Origin: CALOBA01 sp942491465
GTDB lineage: Bacteria > Pseudomonadota > Gammaproteobacteria > Chromatiales > Chromatiaceae
Length of the DNA: 64,000 nt
Direction of reading: 5' to 3'
Assembly: GCA_942491465.1 (NCBI GenBank)
Contig: CALOBA010000038.1
Span: forward strand, 1-64,000
Below the pieces are notes generated by a model. The model worked only from the letters and a program-made list of their open reading frames with translations. It made no database searches and was not told where the DNA came from. The translations under genes were made by a program, and so were the position numbers. Position 1 is the first letter of the stretch. Every line of letters starts with the position of its first letter. Positions 24,909 to 42,250 of this stretch are shown one piece after another.

Positions 24909-25280
24909 ATGCTTGTTATCAGAAAAGAACAAATGGAGTCGTTGCAGAGGTTATCCGAGGACTGTTTTCGCGACCGTGTTGTCGATTTCTGGCGGGACGC
25001 CCTGTCCCCGGACGAATGCCCGCCCTCGGATGAGCTTCTCCGATTGGTCGAGGGCCACATCCGGCAGGCTCGAGCGCTGGGATTTGGCTCGGAGCAGGAA
25101 ATCGCAAGCTTCGTAGGCCTGGGACTGATACATGGAGAAGCCCTGCAAGACGCCGATGAACCCCAGCGTATCTTGGCAGACTTCAAGCTGCCGGACGACG
25201 AGCGACTCCAGAGGCTGCTGAGGTGGAGTGATGGTCGGCGCGACGGGCGGCGATACGGGAGGAATCTGAAATGGGCCTGA
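24909..25280 (+). CDS. Small hypothetical protein of an effector-like operon
   Basis: The 123-residue product begins MLVIRKEQMESLQRLSEDCF and contains LLRLVEGHIRQARALGFGSE and IASFVGLGLIHGEAL. It resembles the short helical proteins often encoded beside type VI secretion effectors and PAAR/VgrG genes, in which a conserved I(R)xARxxGxxSE motif precedes a hydrophobic helix. I cannot assign a function. The last 10 bases overlap the next gene (ATG inside, TGA after), so the two are translationally coupled. Base composition is less GC-rich than the core genome, consistent with transfer. No secretion structural genes lie in the window. Confidence 0.6.
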   Translation: MLVIRKEQMESLQRLSEDCFRDRVVDFWRDALSPDECPPSDELLRLVEGHIRQARALGFGSEQEIASFVGLGLIHGEALQDADEPQRILADFKLPDDERLQRLLRWSDGRRDGRRYGRNLKWA

Positions 25281-26656
25281 CCGACGCCATCACGCGCACC
25301 TTTTGTCAGACCACAGGCGGAAGCCCCACGTCTCTGTGCTCCGCCGTATGCCATACCGAGCTCCGACTCGACGAGCTCCGCTTCAGCGCCAATCATCCAG
25401 TGGAGAAAGACACGCATGGCAACTTCCCCCAGCCAGAGTACAAGCAGGGCCGAGCGGACCAGTTCCCGGTCTGCTACACACGCAATACGCGCATCTCGGT
25501 CACTGCGACGTTCGAGGTGGTAACGCCCCCTTGCGCATCGGAGGTCGTCGAGATCAGGGGGCGGGAGAACTTCGGTACCCAATCCTTGGAGTGGACCTCC
25601 ACTGTCACCGTAGCGCCTTCCGCCAGCTCGGTGACTACATCGGTGATGATCAGTAGCGCGGAGATCCCAGACGAGGTCGCCTGCTACGATCCGGCAGATA
25701 TCGCTTGGCACTACAATCCCGGAGGTGCTGGGTGGCGCGGTGCGGGCAACAGCAACAATGTCTGCTATGCGACCCTGGCGGCCCCGAGCGGAGCGCCGGC
25801 CTACTGGACTCTGCTCGACATCTCCTGCCGAGCCGCTGCCGGGGAGACGGACGAGGCAGGACTGGCGCACAAGTCCTTCGACCGTATGAAGACCAGCGTC
25901 GGCGCCGGCAATGGCTTGGTGCGCAAGCGCGACGGCACGCGGTTAACCTACTATCTCAACGCCATAAACACACCTTCTTCCGGCGTATTCACTACACATG
26001 ATCTGCTGAACCGAGCGGATGGCACGGGCCGCTGCGGCGCCTGGGCGCGATTCTTGGTATCCATGTACCAGTGCCATGGGATTACATCAGCGAGCGTTTT
26101 CGGTGTCGAGCCTCGGGAAAAGGCCGTCGCGTCATTACTTTTGGTCAAGAATTGCAATTTTTCCGGCGCCGGAACCTTGGGTGCGCCCCTGATGCATCGA
26201 GGAAACACTGAGTGTGTCAAGCAGGCGGGTTTGCCGGGTCAGGGGAATGACAACCCTCAGTTCATTTTCGGCGATCACGCACTGGTTCGATTCAATGGCG
26301 AGGTTTTCGATCCCTCCTATGGCTCGGGGCCTTACACTGACATGAAGCTTTGGGAAAACGATGGTATTGCCGGTGTTGGGGAGCTACCAGCGATCCTATT
26401 CACGGGCACCGGCGGCGAGCCTCAGGTTATCACCACCCGGTGCAGTCCGGGATTCATCGAGTACACCGTGGCAGCGAACGACAGCCTTTCGATCATCGCG
26501 GGCAATCACGGAATCGGCGCTTGGCGCGCGCTCTACGACCACCGCTACAACGCCGCGTTCAAGACACTGCGACCAGATCCCAACGTCATCGAACCGGGTG
26601 ACAAGCTCTGGATTCCCAGGGAGATCGCGCGCATTAGAATTCTAGAGGATGTCTAG
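25271..26656 (+). CDS. Transglutaminase-like/cysteine-protease-fold protein with C-terminal LysM domain
   Basis: The product has 461 residues and no obvious signal peptide. The central part has GTGRCGAWARFLVSMYQCHG with Cys255, then FGDHALVRF with His336 and EVFDPSYG with Asp347. This order and spacing is that of the transglutaminase-like Cys-His-Asp triad. The C-terminus, about residues 395-452, is a LysM-type segment (IEYTVAANDSLSIIAGNHGI, ending PGDKLWIP) that could bind peptidoglycan or a carrier. The N-terminal 200 residues have many cysteines and beta-strand-like sequence without a family I know. A GGGAGGA ribosome site precedes the ATG. Together with its coupled upstream gene this looks like a secreted effector or envelope-modifying enzyme; the assignment is inference. 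Confidence 0.65.
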   Translation: MGLTDAITRTFCQTTGGSPTSLCSAVCHTELRLDELRFSANHPVEKDTHGNFPQPEYKQGRADQFPVCYTRNTRISVTATFEVVTPPCASEVVEIRGRENFGTQSLEWTSTVTVAPSASSVTTSVMISSAEIPDEVACYDPADIAWHYNPGGAGWRGAGNSNNVCYATLAAPSGAPAYWTLLDISCRAAAGETDEAGLAHKSFDRMKTSVGAGNGLVRKRDGTRLTYYLNAINTPSSGVFTTHDLLNRADGTGRCGAWARFLVSMYQCHGITSASVFGVEPREKAVASLLLVKNCNFSGAGTLGAPLMHRGNTECVKQAGLPGQGNDNPQFIFGDHALVRFNGEVFDPSYGSGPYTDMKLWENDGIAGVGELPAILFTGTGGEPQVITTRCSPGFIEYTVAANDSLSIIAGNHGIGAWRALYDHRYNAAFKTLRPDPNVIEPGDKLWIPREIARIRILEDV

Positions 26657-26692
26657 CAAGCGACATCCGTCAAGACAGATCGGGAGACTCGG

Positions 26693-27679
26693 ATGGCCGA
26701 TATCAATCATTCGCTCGGGCTGACCAGGATTCTAGTCGGCGATGCCGACTCCGTTGGCGGCGTTGAATTGGTCGAGCGGCGCCGACAACCCGAGTTGGTC
26801 CTCTCCCGAACCGAGTCGCTGAACGAGGCATCCTTGTGGTCGCGCCCGCTCGGAGGCCAGAGCGCGCAATGGTCCAGGATCGGTGGGGTCACGGGGCTTC
26901 TGGACGTTCCCCGCTGGCGTCTTTCTCCGGAATATGGATCATCACTTCGGCTGGTGATCACGCAACCGGGGAGTGCCGGATCGGGCCTAGCGCTCGTTGA
27001 TCTATCCGGCAAGAGCATTTCACTGACGCAAGACGACCGTCTCGGTGTCTACTCGAACCCAAGATTTGCGCGAGTCGATTCGGGCCGGTGGCATGGAGCT
27101 CTAACGGCCATTGAGTCGGCAGCGGGACCTGTGGACCTGGTGCTCTTCTGCCCAAACGTCGATGGGGTCCTCAGGCGCTGCCTGCGGCGCGAGATAGGGG
27201 TGCTTGGGCGGGTCGTTGATGCCCTGCTGCTCGGCGACGGCGTTGAACAGTTGATACTCGTAGGCTACCGGGATCCTGCTTTGGATCCGGGCGGCGAGGA
27301 TCGCATCGGTCCAGATGGCGAGCGTGTGGAGCCCATGCGGCTGCGGCTGAGCCGAATAGACGACAAGGCGGGTGTGGTCGGAGAGTCCCTGACCCTATGG
27401 GAAGACGAGCCGGTCTACGGATGGGACGCTCAGTTCCGCAACGGCAAGATGCACATATTCGCGGCCGGAGAGTCGGGTAGCCGACATATCCGGGTGGACT
27501 GTTCGGCCGGCGGGCTTCGAGTGCTTTGGCGCCGGACCGCGGATGAAGGTTACGAGCTGTATTTCCCGTCCGTCCTAGCCATTGACGATGCCTTGTTCCT
27601 TGCGGCGCTGACCCGGCGCATCGAGCGCTCCAACGGCACCGAGGTCCGCGCCGTCGAGACGATCTGGCCAAACCCCTGA
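26693..27679 (+). CDS. Hypothetical protein, possibly beta-propeller, third gene of the operon
   Basis: The 328-residue product starts MADINHSLGLTRILVGDADS and has recurring strand-turn segments ending in phrases such as GVTGLLDVPRWRLSPEYG, YSNPRFARVDSGRWHG and GWDAQFRNGKMHIFAAGESG. These look like blades of a WD- or Kelch-like propeller. There is no signal peptide or membrane helix. A GGGAG ribosome site precedes the ATG, 36 bases after the LysM gene, so the three genes form one operon. Position suggests a partner, chaperone or immunity protein for the upstream enzyme, but nothing in the sequence proves that. I do not recognise a named family. Confidence 0.55.
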   Translation: MADINHSLGLTRILVGDADSVGGVELVERRRQPELVLSRTESLNEASLWSRPLGGQSAQWSRIGGVTGLLDVPRWRLSPEYGSSLRLVITQPGSAGSGLALVDLSGKSISLTQDDRLGVYSNPRFARVDSGRWHGALTAIESAAGPVDLVLFCPNVDGVLRRCLRREIGVLGRVVDALLLGDGVEQLILVGYRDPALDPGGEDRIGPDGERVEPMRLRLSRIDDKAGVVGESLTLWEDEPVYGWDAQFRNGKMHIFAAGESGSRHIRVDCSAGGLRVLWRRTADEGYELYFPSVLAIDDALFLAALTRRIERSNGTEVRAVETIWPNP

Positions 27680-28417
27680 ACGCATTCGTCGAGCGTCAGT
27701 TCTCCCGAAACAGGGGGATCATCGTTTGGTCCACAACCTTGCGTGCGGGCCAGGTATCAGGTTTTTACTTTCACAAGAACAATGCGTTATGAAATCTGCG
27801 GAAGCTCTGCCGGGCTGGGTGGACCAAGGGATGATCAAGGCCAGTAAACGCCTCGGGGAACTTGGTCGTCATTCCAGGCGCATCGGCGCTTCGCGTCCTT
27901 CGTGGTGAAGCCTCTTCTTTAAGCCGATGCGGTCGCTGCTACCTGCTGGTCGCCCCGGCGGCAGCGCCGGCAGCAAGCACGCCTTCACGCTATCGTCCTC
28001 GACGGCGTCGCCTGCGACGCGCTACACCTAGAGGGACCTGATCGTCATCGACGACTGAGCCCCGCCCCGGCACCGACCCCCGCGCTGCCGCCGGCTCGCC
28101 GGAGCCGCCAATCAGCGGCGAGACGCCACTGCTCCCAGTCCCCGGAGCGGGGGCGTCTCGCCCCCGGCCGCCAGCGGCTCGGCGACGCGGCCCATCAGCG
28201 GCGAGACGCCGCTGCTCCCAGTCCCCGGAGCGGGGCCACGAGATCGCGCGAAGACACCGAGGTCCCCGAATGCGCGGTCACATCGACCCATGCGCCTTCT
28301 TTCTGCCCTTTGCGCCTCCGCGTCTCCGCGCGAGCCTCCTCTTCTCTTTGGCTTCGCTCCATCCATCCGACTGCCTGCGACAGGCAGGCGATGCGCTGGC
28401 GCCGGATCGACGGGCAC

Positions 28418-28448
28418 AAAAAAAGGCCCTGCGTTGCGGCAGGGCCTT
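28418..28448 (-). terminator. rpoC-type terminator, duplicated copy
   Basis: AGGCCCTGC (28424-28432) pairs with GCAGGGCCT (28439-28447). On the minus strand the hairpin is followed by seven T residues. It is identical in form to the intact rpoC terminator at 32241-32271. Confidence 0.8.
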
Positions 28449-28494
28449 TGATCTCGTCTAGGACCTCGGGCGCCGTTGCGCGGCGCCCGCCCGA

Positions 28495-28679
28495 CTACTC
28501 GGCCTCGGACTCCGAGGTATTGAAGGCGTCCTTCAACGCCTGGGTCAGTTCCTCGGTGGCGGTTTCCTTGGCGTCTTCGGCCTCGGGATCGCGGTGGCGA
28601 CGGCGGTCCTTGTGGTGCGACAGGCCGGTGCCGGCGGGGATGAGCCGACCGACGATGACGTTCTCCTTGAGGCCGTTGC
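28495..28679 (-). pseudogene. Duplicated 3' end of rpoC
   Basis: The minus strand reads GLKENVIVGRLIPAGTGLSH and continues to TQALKDAFNTSESEAE and a TAG, identical to the RpoC C-terminus except for a two-residue (AE) deletion. It lacks the rest of rpoC, so it is not functional. The breakpoint lies at about 28679, where the sequence changes to CACATAACGGGGTC. Confidence 0.92.
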
Positions 28680-28872
28680 ACATAACGGGGTCTTGTGTTT
28701 TGCGTCTGGCTTCCCGCCCTGAATCCGTGCTTTTCCGGTCACGACGCGAAATACAAGACCCCGTGACCCCAGTCCGGTTCTGCGAGGAGCCGCGGATGCA
28801 TCGCCATAGGACCGAAAACCTGTGGCACCGCCGGGAATCCGGGCGGCAATAGAGATCGCTCCAACGTCAGCA
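28680..28872. other. Junction sequence between rpoC copy and acyltransferase gene
   Basis: ACGGGGTCTTGTGTTTTGCG (28685-28704) is mirrored by CGCGAAATACAAGACCCCGT (28745-28764), an imperfect inverted repeat of about 20 bases that could be an IS or REP remnant. Closer to the gene, CTCCAACGTCAGCATCAGCG resembles, on the minus strand, a GTTGGAG core after the gene end, but no convincing attC folds. Confidence 0.4.
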
Positions 28873-30889
28873 TCAGCGGCTCTCAGTATCAGCGGCGTGA
28901 GGAACGAGCACCGCTGCTCCTGCCAGTCCGCCGGAGGTATTTGTTAGCTTTACATCTCTCGCCAAGACGCTGCCCGCAAGTAATAATTTGGACCCCTCAA
29001 CACTAAGATGATCGTCATCAAAATAGAGTGCAGTGCCATGGATTACCGCCGGGCAATAATCTTGACCGCACAATATCTGAAAAGGCTTAATAGCATGCAG
29101 ATTTCTTCCGTAAGGAAGCGCTTCAAGTTTGTCAATTATAAACGCATGCCTTCGAAAGTAATATTCCGCTGATGTTGTCTTTTCCAAATCAACCATTGTT
29201 CGCTGGCGAAAAATAGAAAATGGCATCGCGGCCGCATGTATATTAACCGGCAACTCAGGAATTGGATATATCAAATAAACACTCTTACCTGATGCCAGCA
29301 GTCGATTGACAATCTCACGGAGGCTTTTCCAATACTCATCTTTTGCATCTGCGCTTGGTTTTGGGTTCTTGAATAATTTCATGGGATTCCTGTCGGGCAC
29401 CTCCGGGTACAAACGCAGCTGGTCGCCATGCAAAAAAGCGCTATACCTAAAGCCCAGCAAGACATTTTTTATTGAACTATCATTTTCTAGGTATTCAAGC
29501 GCATCATTAACCCATTCGGTACAACCAGGCTCCTTGACTTCAAACAACAAAGCTGGCGGGCAACCACTAAAACTAAGATGTAATATTCCTTTTCCATATG
29601 GCTCAAGTAATTTTGCCAAAGCATAAGCGGGCTCAACAGTATGACTGTCGCCAAAGCTCGCCCAAGTCACATCTCCACCGAGATATCTACAGGCGTTTCT
29701 TGGTTCTAAATAATTCTCTCCTCTGGTATGGCATTCTTTTCTTTTCGGGCTGAATTGAGCAGTTTCCAACGAATTTTCCGCCACAAACCTCCCTGGATAA
29801 CCTTTAAATATCTGCCCGGACAGACCGATCGAGAAAAATAATACAATTGAAGCCATCGAAAACTTAAATGCACCTCGACTTGTTACTAATTTTTTATTTC
29901 TGAAGGGGGCTTCTATGTACTTATAACTAAATATCGACAAAATAAATGTCAACGCAACGGCGAGAATGAATGCGCTCTGGGCAGGCTCGCCGATTGTCTT
30001 CATGCGCAAGAAGGCAAATATTGGCTGATGCCATAAGTAAAGCGAATACGAAATAAGACCTATGCCGACAACAATTCGATTCGATAAGAATTTGCCGATA
30101 GCAGTGGTGCCACGACAGAATATTATGACAAGGCAGGTTCCGATGACAGGCAGTAGCGTATAGACGCTAGGAAATGGGGTTTGCCTATCAAGAAAAACAA
30201 AAGAGACAACAATAAGAACGAAGCCAATACTGGCCATAATCTCCTTGCCGGCCTCGGGTATAGAAAATCTTTTTATACCAATAATTGCTATTAAGGATCC
30301 AGCAAACAACTCCCATGCGCGGCTAAATATAAGATAGAAGTTAGCATCGACAGCTTGCTTAAAGGACAAATATTGCGCAAACGTTAAAGACGCAATAGAT
30401 AGCGCCAATATGAACAATGCAAGTCTTTTCTTGCCAATAAAAAAAAGCGCTGAAAGCAAAACAGGAAAGAATATATAGTATTGCTCCTCGACGGCTAAAC
30501 TCCATGTGTGCAACAAGGGCTTTTCATCAGATGCGGTTGCAAAATACCCACTGGTTAAATAAAAAAATACATTTGACAAGAACGTAGAGACTGAAACCAG
30601 ACTTTGAGAATAGGACTTGAGAAGACTGGAAGGCATTAGTAAAAATGCCGCAATAGTGGTAAAGAACAATACCGCGCTAAGAGCAGGCAAAATTCTCCGC
30701 GCCCTGCGCTCATAGAATTTCAATATTGAAAATCGGTTATTTTCGATCTCTTCTATTAGAATGAGGTGATTAAATTCCGCTAATTCAAAAAATTCGACCC
30801 CAACTCCCGCCTGTCATGCCGAATGATTGCCATGAAAAGTGACGGGTCTGCTCTGCCCTCAGGCCATCAATTTCTTTTCTATACTGCAA
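28873..30889 (-). pseudogene. Acyltransferase-3 (OafA/YrhL-like) with C-terminal SGNH domain, 5' end broken
   Basis: The intact frame from a TTG at 30723 (616 residues) starts LKFYERRARRILPALSAVLF and carries LLHTWSLAVEEQYYIFFPVL, the acyltransferase-3 core, with about ten membrane helices. A periplasmic SGNH-like domain follows, with FGDSHTVEPAYALAKLLEPY and FDDDHLSVEGSKLL. Such proteins O-acetylate surface polysaccharides. Upstream, the normal N-terminus is still readable in pieces: QYRKEIDGLRA from a TTG at 30889, a VFFVISGYLITS-like stretch, and EEIENNRFSI. It is broken by several one- or two-base deletions between 30724 and 30870. The gene is strikingly AT-rich compared with the window, a clear sign of horizontal origin. 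Without its first about 55 residues the protein is probably inactive. Confidence 0.85.
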
Positions 30890-30914
30890 CTCAGTTCTCT
30901 CTGTGTCTCTTTGA

Positions 30915-31106
30915 AGCTAACTTATAAGCATGTTAACCGTCGCGCGCCGCACCGAGAGCGCACGGTCCAGGGCAGAAGCCGGCTGGTGCGCGTCGGTTAA
31001 CTGTAGTTGAACTGACCGAGGTCGGGGCGTCGCCGCCGAGCGTGCAAGCCAGCTCGGGGATGAGTATAGGGGATTGTATTGCCGGGGTGGTCCGCCGCCA
31101 AGGCGC
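30915..31106 (-). repeat. About 190-bp repeat ending at a GTT core, copy 2 (attI-like)
   Basis: On the minus strand this repeats 23470-23661: GCAATACAATCCCCTATAC, CAGTTAACCGACGCGC, GGCGCGCGACGGTTAACATG, ending ATAAGTTAGCT. The acyltransferase TTG start (30889) lies 26 bases beyond the core, mirroring the BrnT start after copy 1. The two copies bound a 7.4-kb segment as inverted repeats. Confidence 0.65.
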
Positions 31107-31160
31107 AGTTGCTGTGGTGTCGTTGGCTGCGCCGGGTGGAGGGGTCGGTTTTGGCGGGCA

Positions 31161-31364
31161 AACCGGCTGCTGTTCGGCGCCAACGGCGTGGGCAAGACCC
31201 ACCTGGCCGCCGCCATCGGCCACGCCCTCACCGAGCGCGGCGTGCGCTATGCGGCCACCACCGCGCTGGTCCAGCAGCTTCAGCTCGCCCGCGAGCAGCT
31301 GCGCCTGGAAGATACCCTGCACAAGCTCGACAAATATCCCGTCCTGATCCTCGACGACAACTAG
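31161..31364 (+). pseudogene. IS21-family helper ATPase (istB) fragment
   Basis: The plus strand encodes LLFGANGVGKTHLAAAIGHA (Walker A), then ALVQQLQLAREQLRLED and KLDKYPVLILDDN (Walker B), followed by a TAG. IstB proteins are about 250 residues; here the N-terminal domain and everything after Walker B are gone. It is a dead remnant of an IS21-type element, lying next to the attI-like repeat. Confidence 0.85.
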
Positions 31365-31760
31365 AAGCGCCAGGACCTACCCCAGGGCAAACCCATCGAG
31401 GGGCGCCCGGACCCGTAAACCAACGGTATCCACCCGAGATATGGCTAATGCCATGGCTCGCGCTGGCTCCCAGGCTCCGGAGGCTATTCAAGTTTCCGAG
31501 TGAACACGCTTCAGTAAACGCCTCGTGGAACTTGGTCGTCATTCCAGGCGCATCTGCGCTTCGCGTCCTTCGTGGTGAAGCCTCTTCTTTCAACCGCTGC
31601 GGTCGCTGCTACCTGCTGGTCGCCCCGGCGGCAGCGCCGGCAGCAAGCACGCCTTCACGCTTATGGTCCTCGACGGCGTCGCCTGCGACGCGCTACACCT
31701 AGAGGGACCTGGTCGTCCTCGACGACTGAGCCCCGCCCCGGCGCCGACCCCCGCGCTGCC

Positions 31761-32056
31761 AGCGGCTCGGCGGCGCGGCCCATCAGCGGCGAGACGCCGC
31801 TGCTCCCTCCCGGGCGGCCCCGGCCGCCAGCGGCTCGGCGACGCGGCCCATCAGCGGCGAGACGCCGCTGCTCCCAGTCCCCGGAGCGGGGGCGTCTCGC
31901 CCCCGGCCGCCAGCGGCTCGGCGACGCGGCCCATCAGCGGCGAGACGCCGCTGCTCCCAGTCCCCGGAGCGGGGGCGTCTCGCCCCCGGCCGCCAGCGGC
32001 TCGGCGACGCGGCCCATCAGCGGCGAGACGCCGCTGCTCCCAGTCCCCGGAGCGGG
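31761..32056. repeat. 83-bp tandem repeat, four units
   Basis: AGCGGCTCGGCGACGCGGCC recurs at 31761, 31829, 31912 and 31995 (spacings 68, 83, 83). Each unit includes GGCGAGACGCCGCTGCTCCC and CCCCGGAGCGGGGGCGTCTC, which are themselves palindromic. Copy 1 at 28.09-28.24 kb has two units. Unit spacing and lack of unique spacers rule out a CRISPR array. Confidence 0.85.
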
Positions 32057-32240
32057 GCCACGAGATGGCGCGAAGACACCGGGGTCCCCGAATGCGCGGT
32101 CACATCGACCCATGCGCCTTCTTTCTGCCCTTTGCGCCTCTGCGTCTCCGCGCGAGCCTCCTCTTCATCTTTGGCTTAGCTCCATCCATCCGACTGCCTG
32201 CGACGGGCAGGCGATGCGCTGGCGCCGGATCGACGGGCAC

Positions 32241-32271
32241 AAAAAAAGGCCCTGCGTTGCGGCAGGGCCTT
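32241..32271 (-). terminator. rpoC terminator
   Basis: AGGCCCTGC (32247-32255) pairs with GCAGGGCCT (32262-32270). On the minus strand it is followed by a run of seven T residues. It lies about 50 bases after the rpoC stop and should end the rplKAJL-rpoBC transcript. Confidence 0.88.
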
Positions 32272-32317
32272 CGATCTCGTCTAGGACCTCGGGCGCCGTT
32301 GCGTGGCGCCCGCCCGA

Positions 32318-36538
<4,221 letters not shown>

Positions 36539-36566
36539 GACCCTGCCCCCATTGAAGAAAACACTG

Positions 36567-40718
<4,152 letters not shown>

Positions 40719-40883
40719 GCTTGCTTCCCTCTTCGGATACTGGAGACGCAATGAATTTATGATCGAGTCAGTTGCTGCTCAGCAAAGATCGACTGGACGA
40801 GCATTAGACGTCCGCATAGTCTTAAGACCTCTACCAATCGCCGGCTGACGCCGGGGGCACGCCAAAATGACAGAAACAGAAAA

Positions 40884-40910
40884 AGGCCGGCGGCCTGCAG
40901 CCGCCAGCCT
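40884..40910 (-). terminator. Attenuator-like hairpin between rplL and rpoB
   Basis: On the minus strand GGCTGGCGGC-TGCAG-GCCGCCGGCC is followed by TTTTTC. In E. coli the same position holds a partial terminator that sets the ratio of L7/L12 to RNA polymerase. I infer the same role. Confidence 0.75.
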
Positions 40911-40948
40911 CACCAGCGCGTTCGAGTCGCGCTGTCGCAACGGCGTGA

Positions 40949-41326
40949 TTACTTGACCTCGACGGTTGCGCCCGCCTCTTCAAGCTTCTTCTTGGCATCC
41001 TCGGCCTCGTCCTTCGACACGGCCTCCTTCAAGGTCGTCGGAGCACCTTCGACGGCGTCCTTCGCCTCCTTCAAGCCGAGACCGGTCATGGCGCGCACGG
41101 CCTTGATGACGGCAACCTTGTTGCTGCCGAAGGACGCCAGCACCACGTCGAACTCGGTCTGCTCCTCAGCCGGAGCGGCATCGGCCGCCGCTGCCGCCGG
41201 CGCCGCCGCAACGGCTGCCGCAGCGGTCACGCCGAACTTCTCTTCCATCTCGGCAATCAGCTCGACGATCTCCATGACCGTCATGTTGGCGATGGTTTCC
41301 AGGATCTCTTCTTTCGATACAGCCAT
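40949..41326 (-). CDS. rplL: 50S ribosomal protein L7/L12
   Basis: The 125-residue acidic product begins AVSKEEILETIANMTVMEIV, has an alanine-rich hinge near residues 35-52, and ends with the globular domain KVAVIKAVRAMTGLGLKEAK and DAKKKLEEAGATVEVK. It is the stalk protein that recruits GTPase factors to the ribosome. The ATG at 41326 is favoured over a start four codons upstream because the family begins MA/S-x-SKEEI. It lies 41 bases downstream of rplJ in the same transcription unit. Confidence 0.97.
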   Translation of the reverse strand: MAVSKEEILETIANMTVMEIVELIAEMEEKFGVTAAAAVAAAPAAAAADAAPAEEQTEFDVVLASFGSNKVAVIKAVRAMTGLGLKEAKDAVEGAPTTLKEAVSKDEAEDAKKKLEEAGATVEVK

Positions 41327-41367
41327 TGGCTTCTCCAAAATCTTGCTTCAGAACGATGCGAGGAGGC

Positions 41368-41895
41368 TTAAGCCGCCTCTTTGGCATCGCGGACCGCTGC
41401 AACGGTGCGCACGAGCTTGCTCGGCACTTCGTTCAGGGTCGACGTCAGTTTCTGCACCGGCGCCTTCATCACGGACATCAAGGTCGCTAGGGCCTCATCT
41501 CGGGTCGGCAGTTTCGCTACCCGACCCACTTCCGACCCGTCCAAGAGCTGGCCCGACAACGCGACCAGCTTGACTTGAAACTTGTCGTGCTTCTTTGCAA
41601 ACGCCTCGGCAACGCGAGCTGCAGAGCCCGGATCTTCCCGCCCGAAGGCGAGGATCAGCGGCCCAACGAGGGCATCCTGCATACAAGCAAACTCCGAATC
41701 GGCCACAGCCAGCTTAGCCAGGCTGTTCTTGACGACTCGCACTTCGACACCCGACTTGCGCGCCTCAACGCGCAGTTCGGTCATCTCGGCGACCGTCAAG
41801 CCGCGATACTCGGCACCGACTGCCGAATAGGAGTTTCTAGCGATTTCCGCGACTTCGGCGACGACGGCCTCTTTTTCCGCACGGGTGAGTGCCAT
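41368..41895 (-). CDS. rplJ: 50S ribosomal protein L10
   Basis: The 175-residue product begins MALTRAEKEAVVAEVAEIAR and has YRGLTVAEMTELRVEARKSG and VEVRVVKNSLAKLA, the rRNA-binding core of L10. The C-terminal helix, ending VRTVAAVRDAKEAA, holds the L7/L12 dimers. In related bacteria the L10-L12 complex represses its own mRNA by binding the leader upstream; the 355-base leader here fits that. Confidence 0.97.
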   Translation of the reverse strand: MALTRAEKEAVVAEVAEIARNSYSAVGAEYRGLTVAEMTELRVEARKSGVEVRVVKNSLAKLAVADSEFACMQDALVGPLILAFGREDPGSAARVAEAFAKKHDKFQVKLVALSGQLLDGSEVGRVAKLPTRDEALATLMSVMKAPVQKLTSTLNEVPSKLVRTVAAVRDAKEAA

Positions 41896-42250
41896 ACTCG
41901 TCTACTCCGAATCCGAATCGGGGCATTTCACCCCAACCAGACGTGCCCGAGCCCGTCCCAGGCCGACACGTCGCATTCCCTGTGGTCCTGCGAGAAAGCA
42001 ATTAACCTTCTTGCAAGCCCCATCTGCGCAGGAGATTAAGCCGGCCGATTCCGTATCCGTGGAACCCGACGACACCTGCGGTCTTTGACGGCGAGCAGCG
42101 CAGAAGCGGCCGACGCCCCAAAGGTCCCAGTGGCGATGCCCGGCGACCTCGACGGTCCCAAGCATCACAAAAAAAACGATGCTTGACGGTTCAATCCACC
42201 GCCAAGCTGAGTTCGGCTAACCGGCCGAATTGGCCGCCCGAACCTCGTGC
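41896..42250 (-). promoter_or_regulatory. rplJ leader (probable L10 autoregulatory RNA)
   Basis: The 355 bases between rplA and rplJ hold no gene. On the minus strand an outer stem, CCTGCGCAGATGG with CTTTCTCGCAGG, encloses CTTGCAAGAAGGTTAATTG, resembling the L10 leader element. Further upstream, at 42160-42184, AAGCATC and GATGCTT form an inverted repeat around a T-rich loop. A covariance search with the L10_leader model would settle it. Confidence 0.6.

Larger units (their letters stand above)
27841..28679. repeat. Duplicated rpoC-end region, copy 1
   Basis: This copy runs from CAGTAAACGCCTC to the rpoC codons ending GAGGCCGTTG and matches 31511-32508 with few changes. It contains two units of the 83-bp tandem, the CGCCTTCTTTCTGCCCTTTG dispersed-type phrase, the rpoC terminator and the last 61 rpoC codons. 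Its right end joins ATAACGGGGTCTTG, which is unrelated to rpoC. The first 160 bases before it (27680-27840) hold nothing recognisable. Confidence 0.85.

Noticed and set aside
28091..32056. Tandem and hexamer repeats considered as CRISPR arrays
   Set aside because: Units are contiguous with no unique spacers of constant length, and no cas genes are present.
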